A stretch of 64,000 bases of DNA from Anisakis pegreffii (taxonomy: Eukaryota > Nematoda > Chromadorea > Rhabditida > Anisakidae): assembly GCA_035041965.1 (NCBI GenBank), contig JAPYMA010000725.1:1-64000 (forward strand), given 5' to 3'. A program made the position numbers and the translations under genes. Below, one piece after another: positions 51,671 to 64,000 of this stretch. Below the pieces are notes generated by a model. That model did no database searches. It saw only the letters and a list, made by a program, of their open reading frames with translations, and was not told the origin of the DNA. The first letter of the stretch is position 1. The number at the start of each line of letters is the position of its first letter.

Positions 51671-51814
51671 GACTTTTCTCAAAATTTTTCTTTTTTTTCG
51701 GTTTTTCTCAGAATGTTTCAGTTTTTTTCGGTTTTTCTCAAAATGTTTCAGTTTTTTTCGGTTTTTCTCAGAATTTTTCAGTTTTTTTCAGTTTTTCTCA
51801 AAATTTTTCAGTTT
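51671..51814. repeat. Tandem repeat, 30-bp pyrimidine-rich unit, about 4.7 copies
   Basis: Units of exactly 30 bp at 51691, 51721, 51751 and 51781 follow the pattern GTTTTTTTCGGTTTTTCTCA plus (A/G)AAT(G/T)TTTCA, preceded by a partial copy from 51671. Because the unit is a multiple of three, a spurious ORF with a 10-residue FFSVFLKMFQ-type repeat runs through it. The array ends about 480 bp upstream of the first codon of the MFSD8-like gene. Confidence 0.93.
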
Positions 51815-52292
51815 GCAATTTCTCGAGTATTTCAAGACCAACGAATAGAATGATGTTGAAACAAGAGAAGTGGTAGACAGTTGAATTTATTGACCGTGCG
51901 TGATGTTCATTCAGTAACTGGGTGATGAAAGTGAGCGATTTCGATTGAACCGAAGAAGCACTCATTCGCTTCGTTCATGAAAATTATAAGCAATAAATGA
52001 TAATTTTCGTTACAGATCGGGGTGCTGGAATCTAAACATGTATCTGTTTGCCTCTTACAATTAGCTTCTCGCATAGCATCACACTCATGTTTTCACGTTT
52101 TTTGCATGCAACATCATTATTCGTCAACTGAATCATTTCTTGTGCTGTTCATATCGCTACGGTGGTTGCAATGTAATCACTTAATCGGAACTGATTTGTC
52201 ACAGCGTGATCTATCTTCAGTCAAAACTCTGCTGAACGTTCGCACGAAGCACACAGTTGTGAACAGTGGAGGCATTCTCCAGACCTATTGGA

Positions 52293-55200
52293 ATGGCAAC
52301 AACAGTCCCGTCACTGGCTACGGATCATGGAGAAACGCCAGCGATGCAAAAAAGCGCGAGCAATTCACCCCATATCACAAGAAAAGTAACCGATGTGAGC
52401 AGAAATTCTTCAGTGCTGACGAATCGAACACGAAAAAGTACACTGAAAGAGTTGAGCCCTTCGGAGTTACTAGCCGATGGCACGAGCGGCTGGGTTTGTC
52501 CTGGTATCGACAACCTGATGTTAGTCGTAAGCGTTTTCCTTTAACCACTTCTCTCTCGCTTGTTGAAATCATTCAACATTTTTTCCTTCGCAACTATGTC
52601 ATCAAACAAGTATTCAATGCGATGGCATCTGCACTTCTTATCGTTTCACTTATATTCCCGTTCAATAACCGTAAAGCGATGATAAAGTGATACAGATTGA
52701 GTGAGAAGTTATTATTGTCCGTAACTATAAAATGACAAGTACACCAATTTTGTCCGGTTGAAAGTTTTCGCATACCTGAAAATCAATCGTTTGAGTTAAT
52801 GAAAATATCAATGATCTAATGACCGAAATATTGATCTATAGTGCATTAGGAATGGCAATGAAACTGCACATCACCTGCAAATCAATGGAATACTTTGTGG
52901 GACAATAAGAATTTATTAAGCTGTCGTAAAAATACATCATAACAAAACAACATCGAACTTGTTTGTCATAGAGACTTCTTATGATTGGATAAGAGAATCT
53001 TACGATCATTTGCATAAGAGAACGCCAACGTTCTCGGACAGAACACTGTCAAACAAGCTGATGAAAATGAGACTGTTCAAAATGTTCTATATTCGACGAT
53101 AGTGAATTGTAATTTTCAGTGATACGTCCGAATCGTCGGAGAAGGATGAAGCGAACGGGAAGAAAGACGATGAGGATACGGTCGAGGAACGATTCGACGA
53201 CGGAAAACAGTCACCATGGGGGTCGTTGTGGATGTGCAATTTCGTGCAGTTTCTTTGTGGTATACAATTCGCGATTTACTTCACCTCAATGTGGCCATAC
53301 CTGAGCACGGTAGGTGTTTGGTTGGTTCCGATTTGATAAATTGACCACTCGAATATTTCATGCTGACTTTCACTGATCATACCTCTCAGTTCCACGTTTC
53401 ATTTTTCAGCAATTCAAGGACTTCAGAATATTCTCCTCGCTTTTATGAGCAATCCGTTCAGTGGCATGATCATTTCTGTGACAGTCGTCGTGTTTTATCA
53501 CTTCTTCATATCCAAATTCGTTCGACATGAACCTTCAGAATATGGAGCAAGAAATAAAAAACCATCAATATCGGTTGCATTAAATCATATCGCATCATCA
53601 CAACACTTTCAGTTGGATCACAGCGCTGATCTGGCATTTCTTGGCGTAATTGTGGCCGTATTCTCGGTTGGACAAACTATCGCCAGTCCAGTGTTCGGAT
53701 TCTGGAGTCAAAAAACACGTAGTGTGAGATATCCGTCCATAGTTGGCGTCATACTGACGGCTTTCGGCAACGTTCTATACGCAATGTTACCAACAATTAA
53801 AACAAACGCTAAATGGTACATGCTCGTTTCGAGAGTAATTGTTGGAGTGGGTGCAGGTCGGTAGCTTTTGTCATTTGCTTCCATATAATCGCTCAATGCA
53901 GCTTGAATCAATTTTGGATGTTCCAATCGCAAAAAGTTCGGAAAACTAATAAAGCAAACGTCAAATAGCACATGTGAAATCGGGTGTCCGGTCAATCTGC
54001 CTTAAGACATTTTGCCTAACGACAATTCGTCTAAAGACACATTGCCTAACGGACACTTTACCTGCGGACAGTTTGTCTGATGGACAATTTGCCTAACTTA
54101 CGATTTTTTAATGGATATTTCGCCTAATAGGCAAACTGTTCCTTAGGCAAACTGTCCGTTAGGCAAACTGTCGTTAGGCAAAATGTCTTTCGTCAGAATG
54201 ACCGGTCACGGTGAAATCGTCCTCTAACAAGCGGTACTTGTCAAGCAACATTCACGCAAATAGTGTTAACCCTGTTGATTCTTCCCTATAGGTAATCTTG
54301 GTGTACTCCGTGCCTACACATCAACAGCCAGCTCTGCAAAAGATCGAAACAAGGCGATGGCATTAGGTATTGCTTCGTTTGTGATTGGCCAATCCGTTGG
54401 ACCCGGAATGCAGGTGAACATAAAAACATCTTGCCTAATTTCAATGAACATCTATTCGGTTTATTTGCTCAAAAAGATGAGCATTCAGCTGGTTACTTTG
54501 CAATATGAATCATTCATACAATGGTTTACATGATATAAACGATGAATTTAAAATGAGACATTAATATGAATGATCAGCGCCAGTTGCATTGTTTGAATCA
54601 TTTGAATCAAGCAATCACTTTCCAATTTTTCAGTTGTTTTTTTTAAGTTCAAAAATTGCCCAACCAAAGTGCACGCATGCTTCTAGGCACTATTCACACC
54701 GATCGGTGAAGAAGGAATCTGGATTGGTACTGTACAACTGAATGTATACACAGTGCCCGCATATGTGATGATCCTACTGTCGATCGTTTCTTCATTTCTT
54801 CTGATGTTTTGCTTTACCGAATCGTATGCTGGAATCATGGAAACAGATGAAGATAGTGGTTTGTTTGCTTTTTGTTTAAAAAGTGCCGAAAAAAGCTTTT
54901 TCAAAAAGCATTGTACACATTCGATATTCGCACTCTCGCGATTTTGCCAAGTAAAATTGGTCATCTGCACCATTATTGATACTTTGCAACTTTGAAGCAT
55001 TTTCGTATCAACTGAATTCATTCGATCAATGCTTTTTGTTCGAAACGTCTCCAAAACAAATTGTCCTCTGGAGAATCTCATGATGAAAACCATCTGATCA
55101 GGCATTATTGTTTTGCTACCTATTGAAGTTCGGTTTCACATCTTCGACTCAATTGCAGATCCATACTTGGTAATACCGAAATTCGATAAAATAGCTGCAT

Positions 55201-57341
55201 CAGTTTTAATTTATATGTGGTATGTACAGCAGAGCATCGTTACAACAATTGAGGTGTAAGTTGTTGCGCATTGGTTTCTTGAGCTTGAAAAACTTTCATT
55301 AAATAAATCCTTTTGAACAGAATCACTGTGTATTCACCTCTATAGGTATTCGTCCATTTACTAAATGATCTCATAGCAGCACAGGCAATTTGTCTTTATC
55401 GCTTTGGTTCAGTTTTGATGTCGTCACTTTGCATTTGATAGCGGCAAAAATTAACGACGTCTTCTTTGACTTTCAGAGTTTTAAGCTAACGAGATTTAGT
55501 GCGCTGAAATAAGATATTAATGCATTGATGAACGCTTCTAGGTTGGCTTCTCCGCTAACAATAGCGATGTTCAACTGGAACGACGACGAAGCGGTGCTCT
55601 ATAATGGTATCATTCTGACGGTGAGCTGTGTATTCAGTATGGTCAACTACTTTGCAATTGCATACACCCGAGTTGGACGACTGTTCGTTCCTCTTATTTA
55701 TTTTTCTTATAATTTCCTGTTTGTCGCTTCCTTTACGGAACATTTATAAGTTGTTTGGCCTTTACCGTCTGAGATTCATCTGAACTGAAGGTGTCTTTTG
55801 ATTGTTTACAATGAGTCGTTTATTGGTTATGCGATGACCAAATGAAACTGGGCATTACTGGCTGTAATAAGAACGGTTCAATTGCCAGAATAGTCAGTCA
55901 AAAGTCTATCACTCAAAAGTTTCTACGAAAATTCTGTTTAGTGGAAAACGTCGAATGATATTGATTTCATTGGTGCTCTTCATGATATACTACCTTCTCA
56001 ACATGCCATGGCCGTTCTATCCGGAGAGCTTGGACTTCATTCAAGTCAATGGTATGCTCCCATTTCATGAACACCCTTTTCTTGACAGAAACGTTGCTCA
56101 CCTTAGAGCATTCCGTCTATGGGACAGTATGGTCTGAACAATGTAATGATTGTTGAACTCAAATGATCTTCCCTGATCAAATGATCAAATAATCATATAT
56201 CCAACAATTCAAAGAATCGGTGAATTCGGAAGACTCGTTTTCAATTCTTCTGCCGGTCGGTTGCCGTTGCGAACATTCTGAATAAAAATTTCAGGCACGT
56301 ACACGGATGTGACGAAAGTGAATGGTGGTTGCTACGATTACTACAAATGGTGTGCGTGGACAAAACGAACACCAATCTATGTGTACATTTTCTGTGCGAC
56401 TGTCCTTTTTGGTGTCGCCTTTCCGTACTTTGCCACTCCATCCGGTACGATCTTTTCGCACGTACTTGGACCTCGTAATCAGGTGAGTAGGACATTCTAG
56501 TTTGCTTGAATGTTTGCAAAAATCGGACGGTAAAGAAATTTGAAGTGATCAGAGATGAGCAAGCACATTGCCTGAACTTGAAAATTATCATTACGTTTGC
56601 CCTCTTCACCGATCGTAAGTGAGTGATCAAACGAACGAACGAACAAAAATTCTAATGCCCCTTCAAAGCATACGCGCATTTCAGGGTTTTATGCAAGGTA
56701 TTTTCGCCCTGTTCGGTAGCATTGCAAGGACAATCCAACCGTTGGTCACAACGTGAGTTTATTGACCACTTGCAGCTATCGTTACTTTTTCATCAATTTC
56801 GAACATCAGTTCTTGTCCGATGAATTATAGAAGCACATTCTCTACTGTCATAATAGTAATATAATGGTTGATATGAGTGAAATTCTATATTCTATCGTAT
56901 TATGCTTATAATGGGATAGTTCAAATACTCCTTTAACATTCATATTCATTGGCCACTTGCGTTCACCCAAAACGACACGATTGAGAAATTGGTTTTAAGA
57001 GTTGAAGTTCGGAAAAGCACACTGCATCAATATTTTATGAGGACAGTTTCATGAGTGAGACCTCTTGCACAGATCGACTCTTACGGATCAGTTTTTACTA
57101 CATCCACAATCTCACAATACATGATACTAATATATCCACAGTGTGCTGAGATATCAGACTGAATTTCAGATATCTTTTCGAGCACTATGGATATATGTAT
57201 CCAAATATCGTACAGTTCGTTCAACTTTTGATTGCATTCATATTGGCCTCCATCTTCTATCGACGTCTCGTACCACTTCGACTGGTACCAAAGACTGGCG
57301 AGTCGGCCAAATACAAACGAGGAACGTTTTGGCGTTTGTGA
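52293..57341 (+). CDS. MFSD8/CLN7-like lysosomal major facilitator protein, 11 exons
   Basis: Exons 52293-52519, 53120-53309, 53613-53856, 54292-54413, 54687-54855, 55159-55255, 55542-55682, 55942-56051, 56295-56482, 56685-56752 and 57170-57341 join with matching phases into 575 codons plus TGA. The N-terminus is a Ser/Thr- and Asp/Glu-rich cytosolic tail. Then come about 12 membrane segments with MFSD8 hallmarks: IYFTSMWPYL, LGVIVAVFSVGQTIASPVFG, RVIVGVGAGN, GIASFVIGQSVGPG, LTIAMFNWNDDEAVLYNGI and VLFGVAFPYFATPSG. The length is slightly more than the human protein (518). In animals MFSD8 is a lysosomal membrane protein linked to neuronal ceroid lipofuscinosis and reported to conduct chloride. 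The start was chosen as the first ATG in the frame. Intron 3 carries a foldback element (53983-54210). The identification is strong; lysosomal location is inferred from the family. Confidence 0.93.
53983..54210. mobile_element. Foldback MITE with 9-bp target-site duplication
   Basis: A 228-bp element is flanked by identical 9-bp direct repeats GTGAAATCG (53974-53982 and 54211-54219). Its ends are inverted repeats: left GGTGTCCGGTCAATCTG against right-end complement CGTGACCGGTCATTCTG, 14 of 17 matching. The two arms are long inverted repeats built of short modules (TTGCCTAACGGACA on the left, TTAGGCAAACTGTCCG on the right) around an AT-rich spacer near 54100-54125. It has no coding capacity. 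A 9-bp duplication with long modular inverted repeats fits Mutator-like/foldback elements. It sits in intron 3 of the MFSD8-like gene. Confidence 0.88.
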
Positions 57342-59339
57342 AAGGATCATCGAACAAAAAACATTGCTACTGATCAAAGAGCAATCGTGCTTCAATCAGA
57401 TAATGATGCACTGAATGTTTTGATCCACTTATTATTCGAGAAACTGCCATACACTCATATAATTAACCGAGTTTTGAATCAGTGTGTGATTTATGCAATG
57501 TTTTACTCCAATAATCCGTACATCGTGAGATAGATATGCTTTCAGAAACGGCACATTCTGAGATAGATATGCTTTCAGAAAATTATTGCCTAGAAAGAGT
57601 TAATTTAGTTCGCAAATCATTCCAAAGTGATGAATGAAGAGCTCATATTGTCGATTCATTCCACTGAATAATAATAACCTCGCCACAGTATATGCCCTGT
57701 ATCCTCACGCTATAATTCTTTTTGTTGACATGTTTTCATAATTGCTCTCTTTTGCTATATATAAATGATTTCGTTGAAACACCACTTCACTCTGATCATC
57801 GTGGAGATTCTTGACACTGCAATCGCTTATTCGGTTAGTTCCAACAAATTCATTGCACAATTTAAGATTTATGCAGTGTTCTTAGAAACATCATCAAGCA
57901 GCATTCAATGAACAATCAATTTAATAATCACCAAATAATGTCATTGAAAATAATTGAAATAACTGTGAATATTTCACTGCGCTGTCTCTTTGTCATCTCC
58001 AAACAGATTTCTTCGAATCCCAGCTCAGATCATCAACTTCCTAACTAATTTCCGACAGCACTAATTCTCAATCGGTACATCACAGTAGTAAACCGCCCTT
58101 CCACGAGACATTTTTTCGATGACAGCAACGACAACAAAAATAACGACAGAAGAATAAAAACAATAATGAATAAAACAGTAAAAAATAATAGTAACGATAA
58201 CTACAGTAGTAATAATAATAATAATGATAATTATTAAAAAGGAGCAATCGCAAGAACAAAACCAATATCGGTAATGAAAACAGTAGTGATAATAACAACA
58301 GTGAAAATAGTAAAATCCATGAAAACAGCAACAATATTAACGACGATAACAATAAAATCTCGTGGGTTCCATCGAGGAGTCGATCATCAAATCAGCAATG
58401 AATCATAATCAAGTAATCATTTTAACAAAAGGAATGAGTGTGATAAGACCATATTCAAGTGTTCATAACGATGCGAAATACTTACACACGATGAAAGAAT
58501 ACCAGGGAATTTATAAAGCAAACAGCCTGTCGTCACAAGTAATGCGAATGCTAACAATACGCATCACTTGCGAAGAGCACGAAAAGGGATGGATTAACCA
58601 GACGGATGAAGGTGTGATAAACGAGCGAATAAACGAATAAAAGTTTCATAAGTGCATCAGGAACGCAATCACATTCCATTATAGGAGCACAAGTTCGGCC
58701 TTTAACTACTCGATTGTAAACATTTTTGAATACGAATCAATTATCACTGTATAGCGCAATGCATTCATGAATATCCAACGACCAAAAAGTGGAAAAAAAA
58801 AACAATACACAAACAAACAATGCGAGAGGATCACCACCTAACTGATACGTGTGGAAAAATTTTTGATCAGATTTTAACCATAAAAATGTAGAAGAAGACC
58901 TAAACCTTCAACTACTCTCAAAACTGATCCGTCGTCTTCAAATACGTTTCGAATTCCGATGAAACAATCAAAATCGCATCAAGAAAGGTTCGGAATATAT
59001 TTCGCGAAGATGCGACGATGAAATGAGATCTTCTGTGTGCATTGAGGAACCATTACAGAATTCGCAAGAAATTCATTCGCTTTCGACACGAATACACTAA
59101 TAAATTTACATTGAAGTGCTGGTTAGAAACATATCGCATAGACGAATTTCTGCTGAAAAAACGTTAACAGTTCATTGCACTTGATTACAGATGTTCACAA
59201 CAAGGCTATCAAAAACTCATTATCACACGTACGACGACACGATGCCAACCGATGAGATGAATATTCACTCATCATGAATAACCAACCAGATTCCACTTCG
59301 AAAATTAACATAACCGCCACAAAAAACAGTGACAGTCAC

Positions 59340-59391
<52 letters not shown>

Positions 59392-61404
59392 TCGATACAT
59401 GAAAACGATAACATCAACACCAATAACAAAAAATTTCGGACATTACAACAAGTAGGTACAAATGAACACTCCCCCTCCACAACACAACGGCTATTAAGCA
59501 GATGAAGTTATTATGAAGGTGGATTATTTTAAAAATTTCTCTCTTCATATCAACAATCAATCTGTAATGCACTCATTACGATTTCAAATTTCAGTACTCC
59601 TTGTTAATTAAGTCCTCCAATTTATTCGAATACTACTGCGTTTCTTACAGGAACTAGCGTATCATGATATCAACATGAGTTTCCCCGCATACTTCCTCTT
59701 CCTTGTTTTCACTAATCAATCTACGCGAACGCTCTCACTGATAGTGAGTAAATTCTTAACCAAAAAACAACACCATCTAATCTCAAGTAACTGCGCCTGA
59801 TTGTAATTATTGCTAGCTGCAACGTAAAAATTGTAATCTCATCATCAGTTGTTACCAGATCAACTAAACTTCAGCTCTATCATATAATCCCGCTGAGATC
59901 CAAGATCCCATCGCCAACGTTGCAGTTTATTTACCAAATCAAACAACACTGATATCTGTAATGAAACAACGAAACAACAACACCTATCGCTACTTCTCTT
60001 CACACAACCAAAACACCCAATTATAAAATCGATTAGTATGCGATGATGATGCGAATTGACAAATAAATCGTCGATCATAATAATTGTGATTTACGATGCG
60101 AACATTCGAACAAATAAACAAATTTGACAATCAAATCGAAAACAATGAAATCAAATGAAGAATCCCTGTAAATTCGGAAGTTGCTTCGTGACGAAGTCAT
60201 TCGGACGGCACGGATGAAGCGCAATCGGACGTGCGATTCGTTTCGTGCAAATACGTCTACGCAACATTCTGAAAGAACTTTCATTTATATTCACAGTTTG
60301 CTTGATGAATTCAAGCAATTTGTTATACCATTCTCGTTGTGCGTCAATCGTTCAGCAATGCAGCCAGCCAGTCAGCCGCTTGGAAGAAGCATTCAATTAA
60401 ATCAACTAATCCGCATGAAATATGTGAAGAAAAATTAATCGTAAGACAGAAAAAGAACACAAACTAAGAAGTGAAACTGAAGAGATTGAATTGGATTCAA
60501 ACAGGGGATAAAGCATGCAAAATGGACAGTTATTTTCCTCGCATGCACTTCAACAAAAACAAATTCTGCCATCGACGATATCGGCCTTGTAGTGGAATGC
60601 GATGCAAAATGGTGATAAAAAATGCAGTGAGTGGATTAAAGCAAAGAAAAATGCATGAAGCAAAAAGCGCATAACAACACAAATTCAGACGAGCACATTG
60701 AAACGGCAGGCACGCCATGCCAGCTGTCTAAACGTTCCAGGTTTGACATATATCTCGCATGCATGAAACATTTCTTCCCTTCAAATGTGAATCGACTAGT
60801 TGAAAGTATTGCTCTCACACTGAAGTCATTCTGGAGTCAGCAATGCTTCACTACCACTTTGTACGCTTATCAATCAGATATCAGATATCACTACACTCCA
60901 ACTACTCTCGACTATCGAAAACTGCATCAGCAAAAGGACACCACTGCTGGATCATAGAAGAAAAGTTGAAATTAATCCATCCAAATACTCGAGAATATAG
61001 TCAAAGGTTCGTTCAAACTACCAACATTATAATACGAAATCAAAATCGAAACAATAAAAAGGCGTACCATCTAATTTATCTTAACAATAATAGACGAATA
61101 AACAGTTCACTAGATAGACTACTAACGATAAGCATAAATCACTAGTAGAAGATATTGAATTATTCAGTAGACGTGCTCTCACACGAACTTATTCTTGAAC
61201 ATCATCACAAACAAAGGTATATAAATGCACACAGCAATCTTGCATCACCTATTACTAGCAAGCGTCAGCCGGGATTAGCTTATCGAGCAGAAGAAGAAGC
61301 AGCATTCGTAGTGAGCGTTCAAGCAACACCGATATGCTCTAGCAGCGGTGAATCGACGAGAATGCTCGAATGAAATGATTGATGCACACAAAAGCAGCTT
61401 TCAC
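57342..61404. other. Low-complexity intergenic DNA
   Basis: No gene is recognised. The stretch 58108-58352 is a degenerate A-rich AAC/AAT/AACAG low-complexity tract that produces a spurious Tyr/Leu/Ser-rich frame on the minus strand. Part of 60-61.4 kb may be the 3' UTR of the minus-strand Ala/Gln-rich gene ending at 61405. Open frames elsewhere are short and lack splice context. Confidence 0.45.
59339..59391. repeat. (AAT)n microsatellite, about 17 units
   Basis: An uninterrupted AAT trinucleotide array of about 52 bp, within a wider AT-rich intergenic tract. Confidence 0.97.
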
Positions 61405-62175
61405 CTACTTCAATCGTGGTCCAGCCAGGAAAAGCAGCCTCTCATCGGCACCGCTCCATCTGCTATCCGCTGCCGTTGGCTTCTTCTGCAATCCACCACT
61501 AACACCACCACTATTCGATGATGATGTCACGATGTCCTTCGACGATGCTGTCGCAGCGGCCACTGAGGCTGCTGCCACAGCACGTGACACTGACGCTTGC
61601 TGTGCGGCAACAAGGAGTGCGGCCTTCTGAAGCGCCAAATTCGATGGAATGTGCAGATTGGCCGGAAGTGTGGAAAGTGGAGGAACGGCTGCCACTGGTT
61701 TCGACTCGGTGTGCTGCTGATGATGGTGGTGATGATGCGCTTGCGTCAACTGAGTGGGAGCAGATGACGAAGATGACAATCGTGCCGCCGCTTGAAGACT
61801 GTTCGTTTTTACGGCCGCCGCTGCTGCGGCTGCAGTTCCACTGATCGGTCCGGAAAGCGATGGGGATGTATTCCTGTGTTGCTGCTGCTGCTGCTGAAGG
61901 GCTGCAGCAGCAGCAGCAGCAGCCGCAGCAGCAGACGTAAGAAGTGGCGATGATGAACTAATGCTCGGAATATGTGTGTGATGCGATGTGATCGCTGTGG
62001 ATGCGGACAGTCCATGATGCAGTTGTGTGTGGTGTGTTGCGGAGAGTTGTTGAGTTTGTTGGCTTTGCGATAATGGGAACTGATTATGTCCGTGATGGTG
62101 CAACGACGAAACGTTCGCCGAAGACGACGAAGAGAGGTGCTGCAACAAGAACGTCTTCATTTCCACCTGTTCCAT
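61405..62175 (-). CDS. Ala/Gln/His/Ser-rich protein or exon, possibly a transcriptional regulator
   Basis: An unbroken minus-strand frame of 256 codons runs from ATG 62175 to a stop at 61405. An in-frame TGA lies just upstream at 62189-62187, so this ATG may be the true start unless the frame is entered by splicing. The product has Ser runs, an Ala run of about 13, a Gln run of 6, a second Ala run, a His run and further Ala/Ser-rich segments, with blocks such as QKAALLVAAQQASVS that look helical. There is no zinc finger, homeodomain or other fold. This composition is typical of flexible regions of metazoan transcription regulators, but that is inference. Much of the region is clearly GC-richer than its neighbours, and the opposite strand is open only in fragments. 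Confidence 0.65.
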   Translation of the reverse strand: MEQVEMKTFLLQHLSSSSSANVSSLHHHGHNQFPLSQSQQTQQLSATHHTQLHHGLSASTAITSHHTHIPSISSSSPLLTSAAAAAAAAAAALQQQQQQHRNTSPSLSGPISGTAAAAAAAVKTNSLQAAARLSSSSSAPTQLTQAHHHHHHQQHTESKPVAAVPPLSTLPANLHIPSNLALQKAALLVAAQQASVSRAVAAASVAAATASSKDIVTSSSNSGGVSGGLQKKPTAADSRWSGADERLLFLAGPRLK

Positions 62176-64000
62176 CTGCACCTTTCATACTTCATTATCC
62201 CTTCCCATTAATCATCATCATCATCAGCTACACTTTGAGTTTTTTTTTTGAAAATCGATTTTGTTGACTGATTCGACGACATTCATATTTCATTCACTCC
62301 TACACATCAATCCACCCAACGCAAATTCTATTAAGAAATGCGTTCGAGAAATTCCTCAATGAGATACTCATTCGCTGAATCGCCTAAATGATGCTCAAAT
62401 GGGAAAACTACCTTGACCAGAAACCGTCTATATCGATTCAAATTTTCCACAGAAAGTATCAATCACTTGAATAATGCTAACTAAAATTTGCTCCGAATAA
62501 ACGATCCTCACTGATGGATTTTTGTTCGCTGTCAAATTTTACCGATAAGCTCGCTTATCGTAACCAATTCGACAACAGCTCAGTTGGAATTTGACAATCG
62601 ATCAACATTTCGATCGAATGAATGAAACGATAATTTTGAGGACACTTTTCGGATATAATCATGTATGTATAAATAAAACAATCAAATCATCAACTGTCTA
62701 TCTAACTACAAGAGACACATTGATCAGAGAATCAAGGAAAATTGATAATTCCACCTCTCTTTAGCCATTATGCATTCTGAGAAACGAAAAATGAGCAGTA
62801 GTTGCTGAAAGGAAGGACAATAAGGCTGATTATACGAGCAGAGCGGTTAGTATTTGACAAACGATATGCGCAAATATAGATAATCACGTGTTGAAGATGG
62901 TTGCTTCTTCGTTTCATTGAAATCACTGAATCTCTTTGGTTCAGTGCTTCTCAAAGCTTTAATACTACAGCAGCTACATCTCAGCGATTATTGTTCGTTA
63001 ATATGGCACAAATCCCATACTACGCACAAGAACACTTTCGACATTTCAGTCATTCACGTTCATCTGTAACGTGTGCATATTCTCCATCAAAAATCATTTC
63101 GATTGATGAATGAAACGATTTTCTTTTGAATTTGAATTTTATTTTGAATTGAATTTTTGAATTTGACGATCAATTTGACAATAAATGGATTTTTGGGATT
63201 TGACGACATATTTCATTCAATCAGAGAAGTGAAAAAGCACTGAATGCAATTTGAGAAGCACTGCTGCAATAAATAACTTCTCACTCGCAATCTAAAATGC
63301 AACACACATTCTATGCATCACGCAACAATAACTAATCGTTGTCATGTAACGTTCAGCAAAAAGCACTGATTAGAGGCCAAACCAACAAACCAAATGTGTA
63401 ATCGTCTATACGAAAGGATAATCCAGCAAAAAGTTGAATGTACAGTTAAGCAAACTGTTAAAGCAAAGAAGCGTTATTGTAATTACTCAAATACGAAGAG
63501 CAGTCGCCGTATTCGTCTGCCTGATGAAGATCGCATCAATCTGATGGCATTATAAAGCATGGTTTTACCCGAGAACATGCTTCCTTCTAAATGTTACGAC
63601 ATCAAACAGTTATAAGCAAAGCTTCAATTCCACCATCACAAAAATATTCATTCATTCAATTCCTACCTTAAGCATACGAACAAAATCACAACGGCAACAC
63701 ATCACTTTACAAATTTTCATTTATCTGCAAATATTCCCAAATGCTGTTATCATCAAGCACTAAAATTCTCAGAGTTTCTCAATCGATTACGACACAGATG
63801 TACATATATCTTCAAGTGAATTGCTATCTTATTTCCAAGATTCTGAATTAAACTGCTGAAAACCTCTTAAGATCTTCCTTCATGTATTCATGAAAAACGC
63901 ATCACACAATTAGAAATAGGAATCTGATTATTTTGATTGTTAGTTGATGAAAACGAGTGAATAAAGCGACACAACTGGATGTGATTTCATTAAGTGATGA
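62176..64000. other. Upstream region, no gene recognised
   Basis: AT-rich sequence up to the window edge. It would contain the promoter or upstream exons of the minus-strand Ala/Gln-rich gene. Only short, unconvincing open frames are visible. Confidence 0.4.

Noticed and set aside
51659..51853. Plus-strand ORF with FFSVFLKMFQ-type repeats, resembling a membrane peptide
   Set aside because: It is a by-product of a 30-bp tandem repeat whose unit is divisible by three; it has no splice or family support.
52022..52690. 222-codon plus-strand frame overlapping the start of the MFSD8-like gene
   Set aside because: The overlapping frame at 52293-52519 splices in phase into a complete MFSD8-like protein; the longer frame has no continuation or similarity.
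54040..54190. GCCTAA/TTAGGC motifs suggesting an interstitial telomere repeat
   Set aside because: The hexamers are part of a 15-16 bp module and occur in opposite orientations in two arms, so a foldback transposon is the better explanation.
58080..58352. Minus-strand Leu/Ser/Tyr-rich frame that looks like a membrane protein
   Set aside because: It arises from an A-rich AAC/AAT low-complexity tract; composition explains it completely.

Overview
The window looks like a piece of a nematode nuclear genome. It is AT-rich. Its genes are split into many short exons with nematode-style splice sites (acceptors mostly TTTCAG, donors GTAAGT or GTGAGT). Three gene families point the same way: a nematode C6-domain/thrombospondin secreted protein, a major-sperm-protein (MSP) domain protein and an inversin-like ankyrin protein. 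Exons were joined by hand, using open frame, splice consensus, intron phase and family similarity. I cannot name the species.

Layout. At 0.6-8.6 kb, minus strand, lies a roughly 20-exon inversin-like ankyrin-repeat gene (possible mlt-4 orthologue) with a tRNA-Pro(AGG) in one intron on the opposite strand. At 9.8-12.5 kb, minus strand, is an MSP-domain protein, perhaps with a Ser/Lys-rich N-terminal extension. From 14.9 to 19.8 kb there are scattered coding-looking exons that I could not join into a gene; one resembles the end of a DEDDh exonuclease. At 21.2-23.9 kb, minus strand, is a four-EF-hand calmodulin-like gene. From 24 to 32.9 kb the window is gene-poor with a few candidate exons. At 32.9-45.7 kb, plus strand, is a 25-exon secreted mosaic protein: signal peptide, TSP1-like module, seven C6 repeats separated by Thr-rich mucin-like linkers, a TSP1 repeat and a Cys-rich tail. 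At 47.1-49.6 kb, minus strand, is a UBASH3/Sts-type phosphoglycerate-mutase-fold protein that has lost its catalytic residues. At 52.3-57.3 kb, plus strand, is a complete 11-exon MFSD8/CLN7-like lysosomal transporter whose third intron holds a foldback transposon with a 9-bp target-site duplication. From 57.3 to 61.4 kb there is low-complexity DNA, and at 61.4-62.2 kb, minus strand, a long Ala/Gln/His/Ser-rich reading frame.

The genes look like independent eukaryotic transcription units on both strands, with no operon or pathway evident. The best leads are the inactive UBASH3-like protein, the exon-phase architecture of the C6 gene with a half-missing repeat and unexplained coding-like sequence in its place, and the intronic foldback element.
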